A stretch of 64,000 bases of DNA from Dallia pectoralis (taxonomy: Eukaryota; Chordata; Actinopteri; Esociformes; Umbridae). Location: assembly GCA_029465975.1 (NCBI GenBank), contig CM055754.1:186001-250000 (forward strand). Direction: 5' to 3'. Positions 62,148-64,000 of this stretch are shown here, in pieces; position 1 is the stretch's first letter, and each line of letters opens with the position of its first letter. The notes beneath the pieces were generated by a model, which saw only the letters and a program-made list of their open reading frames with translations, was not told where the DNA came from and searched no databases. Position numbers and translations under genes: made by a program.

Positions 62148-62669
62148 AGGTGTGTGTGTGTGTGCAGGTGTGTGTGTGTGCAGGTGTGTGTGTGTGTGCA
62201 GGTGTGTGTGTGTGTGCAGGTGTGTGTGTGTGTGTGCAGGTGTGTGTGTGTGTGTGTGTGTGCAGGTGTGTGTGTGTGTGTGTGTGTGCAGGTGTGTGTG
62301 TGTGTGCAGGTGTGTGTGTGTGTGCAGGTGTGTGTGTGTGTGTGTGCAGGTGTGTGTGTGTGTGTGTGTGCAGGTGTGTGTGTGTGTGTGTGCAGGGTGT
62401 GTGTGTGTGTGTGTGCAGGTGTGTGTGTGTGTGTGTGCAGGTGTGTGTGTGTGTGTGTGCAGGTGTGTGTGTGTGTGTGTGCAGGTGTGTGTGTGCAGGT
62501 GTGTGTGTGTGTGCAGGTGTGTGTGTGTGTGCAGGTGTGTGTGTGTGTGTGTGTGCAGGTGTGTGTGTGTGTGTGTGCAGGTGTGTGTGTGCAGGTGTGT
62601 GTGTGTGTGCAGGTGTGTGTGTGTGTGCAGGTGTGTGTGTGTGTGTGTGTGCAGGTGTGTGTGTGTGTG

Positions 62670-62702
<33 letters not shown>

Positions 62703-64000
62703 CAGGTGTGTGTGTGTGTGTGCAGGTGTGTGTGTGTGTGTGCAGGTGTGTGTGTGTGTGTGTGTGTGTGTGCAGGTGTGTGTGTGTGTGTGTGTGCAGG
62801 TGTGTGTGTGTGTGTGTGTGTGTGCAGGTGTGTGTGTGTGTGTGTGTGCAGGTGTGTGTGTGTGTGTGCAGGTGTGCAGGTGTGTGTGCAGGTGTGTGTG
62901 TGTGTGCAGGTGTGTGTGTGTGTGCAGGTGTGTGTGTGTGTGTGCAGGTGTGTGTGTGTGTGTGTGCAGGTGTGTGTGTGTGTGTGTGCAGGTGTGTGTG
63001 TGTGTGTGTGCAGGTGTGTGTGTGTGTGTGTGCAGGTGTGTGTGTGTGTGTGTGTGTGCAGGTGTGTGTGTGTGTGTGCAGGTGTGTGTGTGTGTGTGTG
63101 TGCTGGTGTGTGCAGGTGTGTGTGTTTGTGAGATACATATCCCTGGTATTTACACATAATTTTTCTCCACAGGGTTATGCACACTGTATCGATGTATATA
63201 TCAAGCAGTGTCAAGAGGTGAGTGTTTGACTCTCAGTATGTCAGATGTTTTGCTGTTCCCAGGTCTGTAGTTAACCATGTGCATGTGTCCAGGGGGCATA
63301 CATACGTAGTGATGTGTTTGACTCTCAGTATGTCAGATGTTTTGCTGTTCCCAGGTCTGTAGTTAACCATGTGCATGTGTCCAGGGGGCATACATACGTA
63401 GTGATGTGTTTGAAGACACTGCGCTGCTCTGCCAGAGAGTGAACATTCAGGTGGGAGAGGTCTTCCAGAGCCCAGAGACGGTCATGTCAAAACTTATTCA
63501 AAACATCTTTGAGAACAAACTTCAGGTACAGGAACATTGTCTCTCTTGGACAAATTCTTTGTCGCTTGCAAAAAAGTTTGATGTTTTTTTGTCTGACTTG
63601 TGAACTTTGTTTCAGGCACATGTACAAGAAAAACTGGATGAAACCCGCCACTCTGACGTAGAACAATATCTCAAAAACCTCTACGACCTTTACACAAGGT
63701 AATGCCGTTGTTTATCTACCGTTTTGTTTTGGCTTAACTCATTAGATGGAGAGCCATGTGTATGCAAGTTGAGTTTTTACCTATAAATTTGTGTCCAATT
63801 AAGACTTTGAAAACCACGGGGTTGGATAGTCTGTCTCAGCTGAGTGACCTGTCTGAAAGTACAATAATTATCAGAGAGTTGGTTCGAGAAAAAGAGAAGG
63901 AATACAGGTCTGCATTATCTCATATATTCTGTTGTCATTGTTAGTAACCATGGCAACCATTTGTCTCCAGGACGACAGCTTTGGCGGCCAAGCTAACCGA
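50736..64000 (+). CDS. exoc5: Exocyst complex component 5 (Sec10), partial, 11 exons seen
   Basis: Subunit of the octameric exocyst, which tethers secretory vesicles to the plasma membrane. Exons are 50736-50762, 56995-57089, 58119-58266, 58450-58644, 61134-61198, 61761-61789, 61877-61986, 63173-63217, 63385-63525, 63616-63698 and 63971 to the window edge. All are GT-AG with consistent phase, giving about 322 of some 708 residues. The start MATTAQLFE nearly matches human MATTAELFE. Other conserved blocks are EPFDADEYIERLAWRTPGGG, HFQELDEHISYVATKVCHLG, GVNTPRQRAVEAQRLM, HLIAQELPFDRF, MREVAAVLLHFK, CIDVYIKQCQEGAYIRSDVF and EQYLKNLYDLYTR. The early helices form the coiled-coil CorEx-type region. 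Intron 1 holds a 4.5-kb minisatellite. The stop and last exons lie outside the window. Confidence 0.96.
51007..55526. repeat. 14-bp minisatellite, 4.5 kb, about 320 copies (exoc5 intron 1)
   Basis: Copies of cagtagccagcata, with cagcattcag and tagctagc variants. A marker variant gccaatactcgctagcc occurs eight times (near 52272, 53237, 53690, 54636, 55117, 55255, 55353 and 55507). Blocks from about 52.1-53.5 kb recur about 1.40 kb later at about 53.5-54.9 kb. Open minus frames (MLATVCWLLYAGYC repeats) are artefacts. Confidence 0.97.
55527..56019. mobile_element. Single-copy DNA with a degraded interspersed repeat
   Basis: About 55797-55950 (tattttaccagacaaatgct, aacggcgacctggacaagtt) resembles, from memory, a repeat common in salmonid-type genomes. 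It lies in exoc5 intron 1. Confidence 0.4.
56020..56475. repeat. 24-bp minisatellite, about 19 copies (exoc5 intron 1), left part
   Basis: Copies of cctcgtttaataaaatcgca followed by cctg. More copies of the same unit lie at 56877-56972, on the other side of a retroelement piece. Confidence 0.95.
56476..56876 (+). mobile_element. Non-LTR retroelement 3' fragment
   Basis: gaggtggttcgggcatcttg, cgtccagctgggaggagacc and cccgcgacccgaccccggat, then aagcggttgaagatgagatg, match the conserved 3' end of a common fish LINE, from memory. It ends in a short gatga repeat. It is strongly 5'-truncated and sits inside the 24-bp array. Confidence 0.65.
56877..56972. repeat. 24-bp minisatellite, right part
   Basis: About four diverged copies (ctcatttaataaaatcgcac, agcctcc variant) of the unit at 56020-56475. 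The array ends about 20 bp before the exoc5 exon 2 acceptor. Confidence 0.88.
57305..57713. repeat. 19-bp minisatellite, about 21 copies (exoc5 intron 2)
   Basis: Nearly perfect copies of caccaaactccgagtcatg. All three plus frames are open through it; not coding. Confidence 0.96.
57714..58118. other. exoc5 intron 2, single-copy
   Basis: No feature was recognised between the 19-bp array and the exon 3 acceptor. Confidence 0.5.
58852..59652. repeat. About 60-bp minisatellite, about 13 copies (exoc5 intron 4)
   Basis: Units contain atgctgctgtcttacataga, tcctagtacatcagacatag and tactggggttgatgtcaac. The last three copies share acttaggtcc instead of acatagatcc. Confidence 0.95.
59806..60297. repeat. 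13-bp minisatellite, about 38 copies (exoc5 intron 4)
   Basis: Copies of atgtagggtctgg, with gcctgg and gggtgt variants. Confidence 0.95.
60298..61133. other. exoc5 intron 4, single-copy
   Basis: No feature was recognised before the exon 5 acceptor at 61133. Confidence 0.5.
61215..61535. repeat. 54-bp minisatellite, about 6 copies (exoc5 intron 5)
   Basis: Units contain agctttacaccagagctcca, tctgacactggtaccagata and gatgctgctgttaa. It starts about 15 bp after the exon 5 donor. Confidence 0.94.
62010..63128. repeat. (TG)n/GCAGG compound repeat (exoc5 intron 7)
   Basis: About 1.1 kb of TG runs, each ending in GCAG before the next GTGTGT. The exoc5 transcript would carry UG repeats with many CAG-GTGTGT donor-like junctions. 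Open frames on both strands are compositional. Confidence 0.96.
63223..63406 (+). repeat. 92-bp tandem duplication across the exoc5 exon 9 acceptor
   Basis: 63223-63314 is repeated at 63315-63406. Each copy has the intron end (gtgcatgtgtccag) and the first 22-30 bases of exon 9 (GGGGCATACATACGTAGTGA). The second copy continues into the true exon (63385-63525); the first runs back into intron sequence. Confidence 0.95.

Noticed and set aside
61867..63229. Open frames of Cys-Val or His-Thr repeats in the TG tract
   Set aside because: Dinucleotide composition; this is intron 7 of exoc5, and real coding sequence ends at 61986.

Overview
This is vertebrate nuclear DNA, almost certainly from a ray-finned fish. 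It has small multi-exon genes with GT-AG introns, Tc1-like transposon remnants, a full-length L1-type LINE, and extreme minisatellite density. A degenerate interspersed repeat at about 33300-33556 and a fragment at about 55797-55950 resemble, from memory, repeats common in salmonids and pikes, so a protacanthopterygian source is possible but not proven. By adding up my own repeat boundaries, roughly 45% of the window is tandem repeat. There is one 500-base run of N at 5421-5920.

Layout. (1) pgf (placenta growth factor, VEGF family) lies on the minus strand at 1441-8368. I could rebuild all seven coding exons; they join in frame to a 165-residue secreted protein with an optional heparin-binding exon. 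(2) 8.4-24 kb has no recognised gene and holds nine or more minisatellites, including a 4-kb array of about 47-bp units. Two weak exon-like segments of an unidentified minus-strand gene lie at 23661-24015. (3) 24197-29599 is a full-length L1-type element with a 13-bp target-site duplication and one frame break in ORF2. (4) 29.6-37.3 kb holds Tc1 remnants and large 28-bp and 24-bp arrays. (5) slc35f4 lies on the plus strand at 37791-44420 (seven coding exons, 415 residues). (6) ap5m1 lies on the minus strand at 47704-50171 (eight coding exons, 491 residues), tail to tail with slc35f4. (7) exoc5 lies on the plus strand from 50736 and runs off the right edge (eleven coding exons seen). It is head to head with ap5m1, with 564 bp between the start codons.

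slc35f4, ap5m1 and exoc5 lie together on human chromosome 14q22, with ap5m1 and exoc5 also head to head there, so this is conserved synteny rather than a functional cluster. pgf is on the same human chromosome arm but further away. The four products work separately: a secreted angiogenic ligand, a multi-pass transporter, the mu subunit of the AP-5 adaptor, and the Sec10 subunit of the exocyst.

The most unusual pattern is that many small tandem repeats start at exon boundaries and copy or mirror splice sites. Examples are the pgf exon 5 donor, slc35f4 exon 2 acceptor, slc35f4 exon 5 donor, ap5m1 exon 3 donor, the ap5m1 last coding exon, and the exoc5 exon 9 acceptor. In addition, an array in slc35f4 intron 3 is the reverse complement of that intron's own 5' splice site.
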